From Rhizobiales bacterium SYSU XM002 (lineage in GTDB: Bacteria > Pseudomonadota > Alphaproteobacteria > Rhizobiales > Beijerinckiaceae): DNA of 64,000 nt. The notes beneath the pieces are model-generated. The model did not search any database. It saw only the letters and a list, made by a program, of their open reading frames with translations, and had not been told where the DNA came from. The position numbers were made by a program, and so were the translations under genes. Positions 9,827 to 19,600 of this stretch are shown piece by piece; within the stretch, counting starts at the first letter, position 1, and each line of letters begins with the position of its first letter. Location: contig VWVY01000003.1 of the NCBI GenBank assembly GCA_009846685.1, positions 1 through 64,000 of the forward strand, in the 5' to 3' direction.

Positions 9827-10090
9827 ATGTCGAAAAGCAGGAACCACGATGCGGCACTCAAGGCACGAGTGGCGTTGGAAGCCGTGAAGGGAGAGCGCAC
9901 GGTATCGGAATTGACCGCCGAGTATGGCGTGCATCCGACGATGATCCATCAATGGAAGCGTTCGTTGCTGGAGGGAGCTGCGAGCATCTTCGAGCGCGGC
10001 GGGAAGGCTGCGGTGGTGGCTGAGGTTGCAGAAGAAACCGTCTGGGATCTGCACGCCAAGATCGGAGAACTGGCCGTGGCCAGCAGTAGC
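9827..10090 (+). pseudogene. IS3-family transposase OrfA remnant
   Basis: The frame from the ATG at 9827 (after GAGGAGATC) reads as an IS3-family OrfA: an N-terminal helix-turn-helix (VALEAVKGERTVSELTAEYG, then HPTMIHQWKRSLLEGA) and the usual DLHAKIGELAV near its end. Homology stops near 10085, where the reading runs into unrelated sequence (LTHPEICPN) and stays open by chance to 10276. OrfB is absent. This is therefore a truncated element lying between the hydroxylase and the methyltransferase genes, and its open frame beyond 10090 overlaps the 3' end of the opposite-strand methyltransferase. Confidence 0.75.
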
Positions 10091-10163
10091 TTAACTCACC
10101 CGGAAATCTGTCCAAACATCGGGGAGCAGCTTATTAAAGCACTGGAAAACATACCGAAACTGC

Positions 10164-10994
10164 TCAGGCGACGCCGCAGACGGGCTTCCGGTAACGCTGG
10201 GCTATATAAACAACCTCGCCCTTGCTCAATCCGCGGCGGAGCATCGAACCTTGCATTCCAGCGAATTCAACCATGAAACTCCGACCAAAATAGCTTTTCG
10301 CAAGCATCTGCCGTTTACGGGCTTCGGCGGCATCAAGCGCGGCAACGACGCCCACGGTCAGGTCATTTTCCGATTTCAGGACAAGCCCGGGGACAGACAG
10401 TTGTCGCCGGAGGTCTCCAAGCGCTGCCTGACTTCGCATATCAGCGAAACTGAACCAGCCACCAGGCGCCAATACCCGTCCCACCTCCCGCGCAAAAGCC
10501 GGGACATCTCCGTAGCAGTGCGACGATTCGACATTGATGACAAAATCAAAGCTCTCGTCCTTGAATGGGAGCTTTTCCGCATCGCCGATGTCGAACTGCA
10601 AGTTGGGGGCGTCCGCATTGAGCCTGCGCGCGAGTCGCACCGTTCCAGCGGAATAATCCAGCCCTGTCATTAACCTCGGTTGATGATAGCGCGCAATGTA
10701 GCGCGATCCGCCGCCGCGCCCGCAACCGACCTCGAGAACACGGGCCCCGGTCACATCGAGCCCATCGACGGCCTGGGCGTAAAGACCGATGAAAGGTCGA
10801 TCGATCTCATCCTGTTCTGACAGATGAAACGGCGTTCCCTCCGGCAGATAGCCATAGTTCATGAATCGCCAGTCTTCGTCCCGCCACAGGCGCGACAGTC
10901 CTCCGTAAAGGCCTCGCCAGAACCACTTACGCGTCTGCGGAAAGGCCCCACGATCGATCGCATCCAAAATGCTTGAAAATGCGCGGACCATCAT
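10164..10994 (-). CDS. Class I SAM-dependent methyltransferase
   Basis: About 276 residues from the ATG at 10994; the longer frame from 11063 would run into the neighbouring gene. Motif I is VLEVGCGRGGGSRYIA, followed by GLDYSAGTVRLARR (acidic ribose-binding residue), then NLQFDIGDAEKLPF and FDFVINVESSHCYGD, with VGRVLAPGGWFSFAD as the post-motif III block. This layout resembles UbiE/sterol C-methyltransferase-like enzymes that act on lipids or polyketides. It starts 8 bases after the PF10118 gene and is surely co-transcribed with it. A lipid or polyketide product of the nearby synthase is a reasonable target; the methylated atom is unknown. Confidence 0.85.
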   Translation of the reverse strand: MMVRAFSSILDAIDRGAFPQTRKWFWRGLYGGLSRLWRDEDWRFMNYGYLPEGTPFHLSEQDEIDRPFIGLYAQAVDGLDVTGARVLEVGCGRGGGSRYIARYHQPRLMTGLDYSAGTVRLARRLNADAPNLQFDIGDAEKLPFKDESFDFVINVESSHCYGDVPAFAREVGRVLAPGGWFSFADMRSQAALGDLRRQLSVPGLVLKSENDLTVGVVAALDAAEARKRQMLAKSYFGRSFMVEFAGMQGSMLRRGLSKGEVVYIAQRYRKPVCGVA

Positions 10995-11002
10995 CACGAC
11001 TC

Positions 11003-11905
11003 TCAGGTCACCCGCGCCACGGTAGGCTTGTAGAGATCCGGCGGCAAATTTTCGGCGAGCCATTTCCTGCCTTTGCTCAGCAGCTCCTGATCGTCGCTAT
11101 TCCGGGGATCAAAGCCGGGCAGATAATAGCGCAATACATTTGGCAGGCATCGCCGCCAGTACCCCGGCCTGACCATTGCAGCCCAAAGGAACCCGCCCCA
11201 GAACCGCGGTCCTGTCTTGGCACCATCGTTGCGGGCGTAAATCCGGAAATTACGCAGGAACAGGATAAGAAAAGCGAAAATTGTCGCATTCATGCCCATG
11301 ACGCGGAGAAAATACCGCCCAAAACCGGTCTTCTTGGCTGTCACGGCATTGAAGACATCCAGCGCCACCGCCTTGTGCTCTAATTCCTCCACTGCATGCC
11401 ACATCCACAGACGGCGGTAAGCAGGTGCTGCACCATCCAGCAGCTCTGGGTGACGCAGAATCAGCGACGACAGTGTCGATGTCATGTGTTCGATAGCGCA
11501 GGTATTCGAAAGTCGGTGAAGTGGATTGGTCACGATTTCGAAGCCTTTACGGATCGGCGCTTCCATCCGCTCGACGTCATAACCAAGTTTCACCAAGGCG
11601 CGATTATAGACTTCGTGTTCTCGTGTATGAAACGCCTCCTGGACTGCATAACCGTTGATCTCGGCAGCAAGCTCCTTATCTTCCAGAGTCGATCCGAAAT
11701 GTTTCAGTGAGCGAATGAAAAACCGCTCGCCTTCCGGCAGAAAGATCGAGAGTCCGTCGATCATGCCGGTTCTGATAAGATCGTTGTCCAACCAGTGCCG
11801 TTGGGCATTCTCCAGAATACCAAAGCGGATATCACGCGGAATGATGTCTTCGGCATTGGCCATATGCACCGTTCGATGCGTATGCGAAGCTTCGTTCATC
11901 GCCAT
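11003..11905 (-). CDS. PF10118-family predicted metal-dependent hydrolase (diiron-like)
   Basis: About 300 residues from the ATG at 11905 (frames from 11899 or 11986 also exist). The sequence matches the PF10118 'predicted metal-dependent hydrolase' family. Conserved ligand-like clusters are EAFHTREHEVYN in the first half and WHAVEELEHKAVALD in the second, two ExxH-type motifs as in helical diiron carboxylate proteins. A hydrophobic stretch (ATIFAFLILFLRNF) suggests membrane association. The reaction of the family is not established to my knowledge; a diiron oxygenase or desaturase function is as likely as hydrolysis. It is paired with the methyltransferase and lies in the polyketide synthase neighbourhood. 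Confidence 0.78.
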   Translation of the reverse strand: MAMNEASHTHRTVHMANAEDIIPRDIRFGILENAQRHWLDNDLIRTGMIDGLSIFLPEGERFFIRSLKHFGSTLEDKELAAEINGYAVQEAFHTREHEVYNRALVKLGYDVERMEAPIRKGFEIVTNPLHRLSNTCAIEHMTSTLSSLILRHPELLDGAAPAYRRLWMWHAVEELEHKAVALDVFNAVTAKKTGFGRYFLRVMGMNATIFAFLILFLRNFRIYARNDGAKTGPRFWGGFLWAAMVRPGYWRRCLPNVLRYYLPGFDPRNSDDQELLSKGRKWLAENLPPDLYKPTVARVT

Positions 11906-12103
11906 CAGCTCACTTCGATTGTCTATCCCGGTGGCCGAATTACCCGGCTTTTCCGTCGGGTTGCAATCGGCGCGGAGATGGAGCAACAGCGATCTGATCG
12001 GCGTCTGATCAATGCCACTGGTTTAACCATCGCGCTTGGCAATTCGACGATTGTCCGAGCCAGCGTAGGGGCTCAAGATGAGATATGGGATACGGAGCGG
12101 TTT

Positions 12104-12952
12104 ATGCAAGCGATAGAACGAGCGATGCACCGGCTCCTGCGTCACTTGCCTGTCCCGCTGGTCTCCGACATCGGCGCCCGCCTCGCCTGGCTGAAGATCC
12201 GGTTCATTGACCCGGGCGTTGCGCATCGGGCGCGGGGGAATCTTCGTCGTCTCTTTCCAGAACTTTCAGAAGCTGAACTTGAAAAAAAGGTCTGGAGGTT
12301 TGTCGGTCATCTCGGGCGGCTTCTAGCGGAATTCTCAGTGATGCATCGGCTTGGATCGCCCGAACACATCGAACTCGTCGGTTACGAAGCCGCACGCACG
12401 AATGTGGGCAAAATGCCGACGATTGCACTGTGCCTGCATTTGGGGAACTGGGAGGTCGTTGCGTCCGCCTTGCAGATGGTCGGCATCCCGCTCGCGTCAA
12501 TCTCGGAGGTTCCGGAAAACGACGCTCACCGGGACATCGCTGAAGAAACCCGCGCTCGCCAAGGCGTTGATGTCCTCAGCCCGGATCGGAATGGATTGCG
12601 CCGCGCGCTATCCTTGCTAAACCGGAACGAAGTCGTCGCAATTTTCCCCGACGAGAAGCGGGCTGGCGTCATGATGGCCCCCCTGTTCGGTCGACCACCC
12701 CACGCCAAGGGCAACCTAGCGCTCGTCGCCAAACTTGCCCGCCACACCGGCGCCCAACTCGTCATTGGTTACTGCGAGCGTTTAGAAAAGGGGCGTTTCC
12801 GAATCCATTACTCGCTGCCCTTCCAGATGGAAGGGACGAATAACGATGTGCTAGCGGATGTCGCGTTCCTCAACAGCCGGATCGAACCGCTGATCCTGCA
12901 ACATGTGGAGCAATGGTATTATCTTGATGACCCGATCGAACCCATCTCTTGA
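12104..12952 (+). CDS. LpxL/HtrB-like lysophospholipid acyltransferase
   Basis: About 282 residues from the ATG at 12104, which has GGAGCGG 4-10 bases upstream. The frame is open back to 11795, but that part is antisense to the PF10118 gene. It belongs to the lauroyl/myristoyl acyltransferase superfamily (PF03279): the catalytic H-x4-E is in CLHLGNWEVV, and VVAIFPDEKRAGV followed by PLFGRPPHAKGNLALVAKLA corresponds to the later conserved blocks. Such membrane-bound enzymes transfer an acyl chain from acyl-ACP to a lipid hydroxyl or amino group. Because it is embedded in the polyketide/oxoamine synthase region, it may acylate that product rather than lipid A. Confidence 0.85.
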   Translation: MQAIERAMHRLLRHLPVPLVSDIGARLAWLKIRFIDPGVAHRARGNLRRLFPELSEAELEKKVWRFVGHLGRLLAEFSVMHRLGSPEHIELVGYEAARTNVGKMPTIALCLHLGNWEVVASALQMVGIPLASISEVPENDAHRDIAEETRARQGVDVLSPDRNGLRRALSLLNRNEVVAIFPDEKRAGVMMAPLFGRPPHAKGNLALVAKLARHTGAQLVIGYCERLEKGRFRIHYSLPFQMEGTNNDVLADVAFLNSRIEPLILQHVEQWYYLDDPIEPIS

Positions 12953-13006
12953 GGGCCCCGCAGCGCTGTTTCGGGGGCTGGCGGAAACCAAGCGCAACAT
13001 CCAAAA

Positions 13007-13795
13007 ATGATCTACATCTGCTACGGCATTACCAAATCGGCGAGCACATTTCTCTATCAACTGACCGAAGAGGTATTGCGGGCTTCGGGTCGACCGGTGA
13101 TCCGCCTCGGGAAGCCCTTCAGAAAATTCGACTCGGTGGAGAACTACTTCGATTTCATCGACGGCGAGCTCTTGGTCTCCATCGAACGCCATACCGGTGG
13201 CGCGGATATCGTCCTCAAGACACATGGCCCACTCTACGACGATGTTGCAGTGCAGATTGCCAACGGGGCGGTTCTCGCCAGCGCATCCATCCGGGACCCG
13301 CGCGAAATCGCCTTAGCGATGATCGATCACGGCGCGCGTTCCCGACGATGGCGCGAAAAAGCATTCGTGGAATTTACTAATGTCCAAGACACCTTCAATG
13401 CGCTCGACATCCAGATCGATCTCTTCAGGCGCTGGGCTGAACTGGACCAGATAAAGATATTCAATTACAATGAGATTTGCTTCAACACGCATACGGTTGT
13501 TACTGCTATAGTCGACCAGATCGGCCTGCAGGTCGATAGCGCACAGGTCACCAAGAGCTTCTCAAGCAAGGCAATCATCGGCCAATTCAGCACCGGTAAG
13601 GCCGAACGCTATCGCGACATGCCACTGACGGAACAGAAGCTCTTTCTTGAGCGCTACGCGGATTTCTATGCGCGTTTTCCATTCGACACCTTAGAAAGCC
13701 GAAAGGTCGCCGTGAAACAGGCTTCCAGGGCACTTCACCCGCGGGGCGGGCTGGGCCAAGCACTGTCCACCGTCTTGCGGCTGTTGCGCCGCTGA
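13007..13795 (+). CDS. Sulfotransferase-family P-loop protein
   Basis: A 262-residue protein that opens with a 5'-phosphosulfate-loop-like segment (YGITKSASTFLYQLTEEVL) and has IVLKTHGPLYDD followed by ASIRDPREIALAMIDHG, where the Arg-Asp-Pro positions match the 3'-phosphate-binding region of PAPS-dependent sulfotransferases. The fold assignment is good, but the substrate is unknown and some members of this group have unclear activity. It follows the acyltransferase gene by 54 bases on the same strand. With Stf0 it makes two candidate sulfotransferases around one PAPS-forming operon. Confidence 0.75.
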   Translation: MIYICYGITKSASTFLYQLTEEVLRASGRPVIRLGKPFRKFDSVENYFDFIDGELLVSIERHTGGADIVLKTHGPLYDDVAVQIANGAVLASASIRDPREIALAMIDHGARSRRWREKAFVEFTNVQDTFNALDIQIDLFRRWAELDQIKIFNYNEICFNTHTVVTAIVDQIGLQVDSAQVTKSFSSKAIIGQFSTGKAERYRDMPLTEQKLFLERYADFYARFPFDTLESRKVAVKQASRALHPRGGLGQALSTVLRLLRR

Positions 13796-13816
13796 AGCAG
13801 CGCCAACTTACTCAAT

Positions 13817-15139
13817 TTAGCCGATGTACTTTGAGTAGACAGCCCTCAGTCGCTCCTCATGGCGCTCGGGAGAAAAGAACTCGGCGCGCTTGTGCCCGCG
13901 CGCGATCAGGGCGGACCGGAGATCAGCGTCAGCATCTATTGTTCGGATGGCATCTCGGATCGAGTCGATGCGATAAGGATCGACCAGCACGGCCGCATCA
14001 CCCGCAACCTCCGGCAGGGAACTCGCTGTGGACGTGATAACCGGAGTTCCGAGCTGCATGGCTTCAAGGATAGGTAATCCGAACCCTTCATACAGCGACG
14101 GTAGTATGACCGCTCGCGCGCCCCGGATGAGAGCGAACAGCGTCGCCTGCGGAACATAAGGCAGCCGTTGGACACGGCGCTCGACACGAATGTGCGATCC
14201 ATCGAAACGCCAGCTTCGGAAGAGCTCGTCGTCCATGATTTCAAGATCGCGATCGTACTGCCAACCCAGCCCGCCGACGAGAACGAGCGGCTTTGCAACA
14301 CCTGACGCGACATAAGCCTCCACCATGCGCGAGATATTTTTTTTGGGCTCCACCGCACCCAGAAAAAGAAAATACTCTTGGAAGACGAGGCCGTAACGAT
14401 TCTCGATATCTCGCGCGATATCGGCATCAGACATTGAAATGATATAATCTGGAACAGCAACAGATTGCCATGTTGTCGTAATACGATCTTCTTCGATATC
14501 AAAAAACTCTTGAATATCATGTTTCGTATGATCAGAAACAGTAATTATATGATCAGCTTTTTTTATTATCTCCTGTATAGATTTAAAATAATACCTTTTG
14601 TTGTCGAGCGTCGTATAGGGAAGACGCAGCGGAACGATATCGTGGATCGTATAGATGTTGGCGGCGCCCTTGACATAGGCTGGCGTTGGTCGAGTGACAT
14701 GAAAAAGGTCTGTTTGCCGACTGGTCAAGATTTTCAATCGCCGACCGAACCGGTTGAAATGCAAAAAGGCGTTTTCCCAAAGGCGGAGCGCGCCAATCGT
14801 CGGGTGACGTCGCTCGATCGGACTGCCGGTCTTCGGGTCGAGCACAATGCGTGGATTGGGAACGGTCTGCGTGCCTATGCCCCCCGGAAAACCGATCGTC
14901 CAGCTGACGGCGCGCGAAAGGTCTCTCAGTCGTTGCGGACCTTTCATCTCCACATCGTAGAGTTCGACCTCGGCAAGCAGGGCTTCCTGGCGGTCGATCT
15001 TCTGCTCGAGCCCGATCAGCAACTCGACATTGTGACCCAAACCGGATGCCGCGCTTGTAACATTCCGGGCATAGGTCGCGATTCCGGTGCCCTGTTTGAG
15101 CATAATCGCGTGAGCTTCAATAAGGACGTTGCGGGGCAC
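13817..15139 (-). CDS. GT4-family glycosyltransferase
   Basis: A 440-residue GT-B fold enzyme. The N-terminal half starts IEAHAIMLKQGTGIATYARN, a glycine-rich acceptor-domain loop seen in mannosyl/rhamnosyltransferases of polysaccharide loci. The C-terminal half has FLGAVEPKKNISRMVEAY and the donor-site E-x7-E in LPSLYEGFGLPILEAM. It is cytoplasmic or peripheral to the membrane. It lies 175 bases downstream of the alpha-oxoamine synthase gene on the same strand, so it may be the last gene of the synthase operon and glycosylate its product. A slightly A+T-rich patch is visible at about 14340-14600. Confidence 0.87.
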   Translation of the reverse strand: MPRNVLIEAHAIMLKQGTGIATYARNVTSAASGLGHNVELLIGLEQKIDRQEALLAEVELYDVEMKGPQRLRDLSRAVSWTIGFPGGIGTQTVPNPRIVLDPKTGSPIERRHPTIGALRLWENAFLHFNRFGRRLKILTSRQTDLFHVTRPTPAYVKGAANIYTIHDIVPLRLPYTTLDNKRYYFKSIQEIIKKADHIITVSDHTKHDIQEFFDIEEDRITTTWQSVAVPDYIISMSDADIARDIENRYGLVFQEYFLFLGAVEPKKNISRMVEAYVASGVAKPLVLVGGLGWQYDRDLEIMDDELFRSWRFDGSHIRVERRVQRLPYVPQATLFALIRGARAVILPSLYEGFGLPILEAMQLGTPVITSTASSLPEVAGDAAVLVDPYRIDSIRDAIRTIDADADLRSALIARGHKRAEFFSPERHEERLRAVYSKYIG

Positions 15140-15314
15140 CGTTTATTTCCTTGGCAGGTCGAGGCCTGCTCCGTGTGACATCTCTAGAGAAGTTGTTGCA
15201 AGCGATCACGACACTATTTCCTGACGAAGCGCGAGCCGGGACTAGAGGCCATGCATGCTGCTTTGAAGAGGAGCGACATGGCGACAGTGATGCCGCTTCC
15301 AAACACCGACCGAT

Positions 15315-16667
15315 CTACCCGTGCAAGAGACTCCCCAGAGATTGGTCGCCAAGCCTATGGAGCTCCTCCCTGAGCAGTTCGACCGACTGATCGATCTGTT
15401 CGTCGGTGTGTGACGCGTTGACGAAGAAGCGCAAACGCGCGGACTTCTCCGGCACCCCTGGCGGCACGATGGGGAAAGCGTTGACCCCTCGCTGGAGCAG
15501 ACGGTCCGCGAGAACAACCGTCGGAATGGTTTCGCCGACCATGATCGGGATAATACCGTAGCCCCAGCTATTGCCGATATCGATCCCCGCCGCACGGGCT
15601 TGCCCGGCGAACCGTCGGGATCGAGCCTGGAGTTCGGCGACTCGCTGCGGCTCGGCGCGCATAATTTCAATCGCTTTAACTGCTGCAGCTGCGTTCACCG
15701 CCGGCATGCCCACGCTGTAGACGAAACCCGGCGCATGGTGTTTCAACAAGTCGACAAGTGCTGCGCATCCTGCGACATAGCCGCCGCAACTCACGAGCGA
15801 TTTTGACAGAGTGCCAAGCCAGATGTCCACCTTCTGCGGATCAACGCCCGCGTGCTCGAAAATGCCGCGACCAGTCTGCCCGAGAACGCCAAGCCCATGG
15901 GCATCGTCGATCATCAGCCAAGCGTCAAAGTCGTCCCGGATCGCGATGAGCCGATCAAGGTCGGGACCGTCGCCATCCATGGAAAAAAGCCCTTCGCTGA
16001 CGATCAGCACACGGTCGTAGAGGCGCCTCTCCTTCGTCAGCATCACCTCGAGTGCATTGAGATCGTTGTGGGGGTAACTTCGGCGAGCGCATCCAGCGAG
16101 CTGCGCGCCGACAACGATGCAATTGTGGCTCAACGAATCGAACACGATCAGGTCTTTCTGCCCAAGAAGCGTGGCGATTGTCGACACCGCAGCCGCATGG
16201 CCCGAGACAAAGGCGATGCAGTCGTCGGCCCCGTAAACGTCCGCGAGGGCCATTTCGAGATCACGATGAACGCGGCGCTCGCCGGCGGTAATCCGGCTGG
16301 CAGAGACCGAACTGCCGTATTCCTCCACCGCTCGATTGACCGCGTCTGCGATATCGGGGTGCCCATTGAGGCCAAGATAATCGTAGGATGCAAAATTGAT
16401 AACCGGCCGGCCCTCGATCACCGAGGTAGCGCCAGCACGCACATCATGCAGGCGGTAATAGGGACTGGCGAGGCCCGCGAATCCGGCAAAACCGCGCTGA
16501 AATTGCATTTGTTGATACAGCGGATGGCGCTCAAACCCGGCATCGCGTCGCCTCAAGCTCCGCAACGTGGGTTGGGTCTCGGCGGCGTGGCCCTTACGGC
16601 CCTCGCCCATGCGCGCCAGCAAGCTTGTAAAAGCCTCGTCGTCTAGCGACTGATCATCTGGGGTCAT
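15315..16667 (-). CDS. Alpha-oxoamine synthase (BioF/KBL/serine palmitoyltransferase superfamily)
   Basis: A 450-residue fold-type I PLP enzyme that decarboxylatively condenses an amino acid with an acyl thioester. Key features are SYDYLGLNGHP, the histidine stacking on PLP in SLSHNCI (H181), DDAHGLG (D254, H257) and the PLP lysine in GTLSKSL (K289). The catalytic core is preceded by an extra stretch of about 50 residues not found in BioF. Its start overlaps the stop of the polyketide synthase by 4 bases (ATGA), so the two are translationally coupled and the ACP-bound polyketide is the likely acyl donor. The product would be a 2-amino-3-keto chain, as for sphingoid bases or vitroprocine-type amino polyketides. 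The amino acid (Ser, Ala, Gly or other) is not readable. Confidence 0.9.
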   Translation of the reverse strand: MTPDDQSLDDEAFTSLLARMGEGRKGHAAETQPTLRSLRRRDAGFERHPLYQQMQFQRGFAGFAGLASPYYRLHDVRAGATSVIEGRPVINFASYDYLGLNGHPDIADAVNRAVEEYGSSVSASRITAGERRVHRDLEMALADVYGADDCIAFVSGHAAAVSTIATLLGQKDLIVFDSLSHNCIVVGAQLAGCARRSYPHNDLNALEVMLTKERRLYDRVLIVSEGLFSMDGDGPDLDRLIAIRDDFDAWLMIDDAHGLGVLGQTGRGIFEHAGVDPQKVDIWLGTLSKSLVSCGGYVAGCAALVDLLKHHAPGFVYSVGMPAVNAAAAVKAIEIMRAEPQRVAELQARSRRFAGQARAAGIDIGNSWGYGIIPIMVGETIPTVVLADRLLQRGVNAFPIVPPGVPEKSARLRFFVNASHTDEQIDQSVELLREELHRLGDQSLGSLLHG

Positions 16668-19600
16668 TGCGCATCCCTGCGCCTAGCGTTGCGGACAGCA
16701 GCCTCGACGTCGTCGGCCTGCTCCGGCGAAAGCTTAACCTTCGCGTGGGTGTCGGCAAGTTTGATGATGGTGGACTGGAGCGATTGCGCCGGCATCGGCC
16801 CGGTCTCCGCGCCTTCGTCCAGCTGATCGACAATGGCGGCGGCGATATCGGTCATGCTGCGTTCACCCGTGCCGACCACCGCCACTTGAGCGCCGAGCAG
16901 CGATTCTATCGACATGTGAAATTCAAGCGCCATGAGCGAATCGAAGCCTAGGTCGGCAAGAGGACGGTCGGCATCCACATTTGCCGGCGGCATCCGGAGA
17001 ATTTCTGCAATTTCCCGCCGGAGAACACCGATGACAATCTCCATGGCCTCGTTCCGGCTTTTCCCGCTCAGGTCGAGTTCCTGTGTCGTTGTCTGGGTTG
17101 CAGATGTTTCGCCATCCGTTTGCCAAAGATCGATGAAGTCTGCGCTTTTCAGGAGGCTGAGACGCGCGGCTCCAGCGTTGGCCGAAACACCTGCAAAATA
17201 CTGAACGGGATCGACGGCACTGCCAAGGGCGAGAAGCCGTCCGAGTTGTGCCAGCGCCTCGAAAGACCGCATCGGCACCACGCCGGTCGCACGCCGCAGC
17301 CTTTCGCCCAGATCCTTGTTCCGAGCTATCATTCCGGCATCGGAAATCGCGCCCCATCCAATCGCAAGTCCGGGTTGGCCACGCTCCCTTCGGTTGCGCA
17401 TGAACCCTTCGACGAATCCGTTTGCGGCAACGTAAGCCCCTTGACCCGGACTGCCGATCAATGTGGTTGCTGACGAATAAGCGACGAAGAAGTCCAAGGC
17501 ATGACAATCAACAGCCCTGGAAAGATTGATCAGGCCGTCAACCTTGGCGCGAAGAACGCCCTTCACGCGCTCGGGAGACAAGCTCTCGATCAGTCCATCG
17601 TCGAGCTGCGCGGCGGCATGGATTACACCCCGCAATGGGCCTTGCTCCTGAGTCAGATCCTCTACGACGCGACTGACTGCAGAGGCGTCGCAGACGTCCA
17701 ACTGCTTCACGATGAGCTGAACGCCGCGCCTTCGGATTGCAGCAACGCGCTGCAACAGATCCGCGTCGACTTCTCCCCGTCTGGACAAGAGTGCGATAGT
17801 CGAGGCACCTTTGCGGGAAAGCCAATCGGCCGTCTCGAAGCCAAACCCAGTCGTTCCACCAATGATCAGATAGAGCCCAGGGCGCGCGGAAAAAGTAACC
17901 GCCGCGAGATTTCTTCGTGCAGCCTGGGGGGGACGAATGACGATCTTGCCAATATGCTCGGAGGCCTGCATCGTCCGGAAGGCCGCGCTCACCTCGTGCG
18001 CTGCGAAACTGCGATAGGTAAGAGGGCGAAGGGCTTTGGCGCGAAACGCCTCGGCGAGCTTTTCCATCATCTCGTGGACGAGATCGGGATCGGCAGCAAG
18101 CAGCTCGTCCAAGTCGACCCCGCTGTAGGTGATGTTGCGCAGGAATGGCCGCAGTGTCAGGTGCGAATTGTCAAGGAAGTCGCGCTTACCGAGTTCAAGA
18201 AACCGTCCGAACGGCCTCAATAGCTGGAAACTGGCCAACATGCCCGATCCGGCTAGGGAGTTGAGCACTACATCCACGCCACCGTGGCGTTGGCGAATCG
18301 ACGATGCAAAACGTTCGTGCCGCGAGTCGAAAACCTCGTCTGCGCCTGCCGCCGACGCAAGGGCGCGTCTTGGGTCACTGCTGGCTGTTCCGATTACACG
18401 CGCGCCGCGCGATTTGGCGATCTGGATCGCGGCCAGCCCGACACTGCCGGCCGCGCCATGGATCAAGACCTCTTCATTCGCCTTCAACCGTCCACGCTCC
18501 ATCAACGCATACCAAGCGGTAGCGAAGGCGACCGGAATGGTCGCGGCCGCTTCGAGATCGATCCCGTCGGGCACTTGAAAAAAGTGCCAATCGGGACACC
18601 GGACATGCGAAGCGAAGGTTCCGGCGGCGAACCCCATCACCGGATCGCCGACGCGGAAACGCGTCACGCCGGGGCCGATGCGACTAATCCGCCCGGCACA
18701 TTCGAACCCGAGGGCTCCCCGAGTCAGTCCAGCACCGAGCAGATCATCGTCGAGCAGGCCGAGCCCTACCAGCACATCTCGATAGTTCAAGCTGGCCGCC
18801 ACAACCTCGACTTCAACCTCGCCAATGCTCGGCGTCTCGCGTGGATGCCGATTCCAGACGAAGCCATCGACACCAACGCCTTCCGTAAATTGTAGGACGG
18901 CGCGTTCATCCGATTTGAGCGCGACCTCAGGCTTCAGGCCGCGGCGGACTCGGATGACCTCAACGCCCTTTTCTCCCAACCGCAACTCCCGGTGGCTGTG
19001 AGACAGATGAATAAGATCGACCAAATTGGCAGGGCTGCTCGAGCTGATCTGAACGATGCGAAGATCAATCCCGGGATATTCATTGACGGCGACGCGCGTG
19101 AAGGCGTGCAGGCCCGCCTCCTCCCCGGCTTTCTCCGCATCCCGACGGCTCTCATGAGTCATCACGAAAAGGCTGACAGACCTCGCCGCTGTCGCGAATG
19201 TACGGAGGACATCAGCCAATACCCCAATGCGGCGGGTCAGTCTGTCGATCGAGGAGCCATCAGCATATTCGTCCGCAAGAAAGACAGCTGCTTGTTCTCC
19301 GGATGGCACCAAGTTCAGCCATTCCTGCAATGAGGCTCGCTCGCCAAGCGAAAAAATCGTGGCCGAGGGTATCGCATATAGGCGGTTCGCGTAATCAACC
19401 GTCATATCCGAGACAACAGCGATATGGGCGTGCCTTTCGGTCCCAAGGTGGGCCGCAGTGCGCGCTGTCAGCAAATGCAGCAAGGCGTCGGGAGACATGG
19501 ACCCTGCAATGGCCGTTGCACCACAAGCCTTCATGGTCCTCTCAGCGAGCCGGAGCCCTTGCCGGACATCGTGGTGCGTATTCTGAGCGATCTCCGGCGT

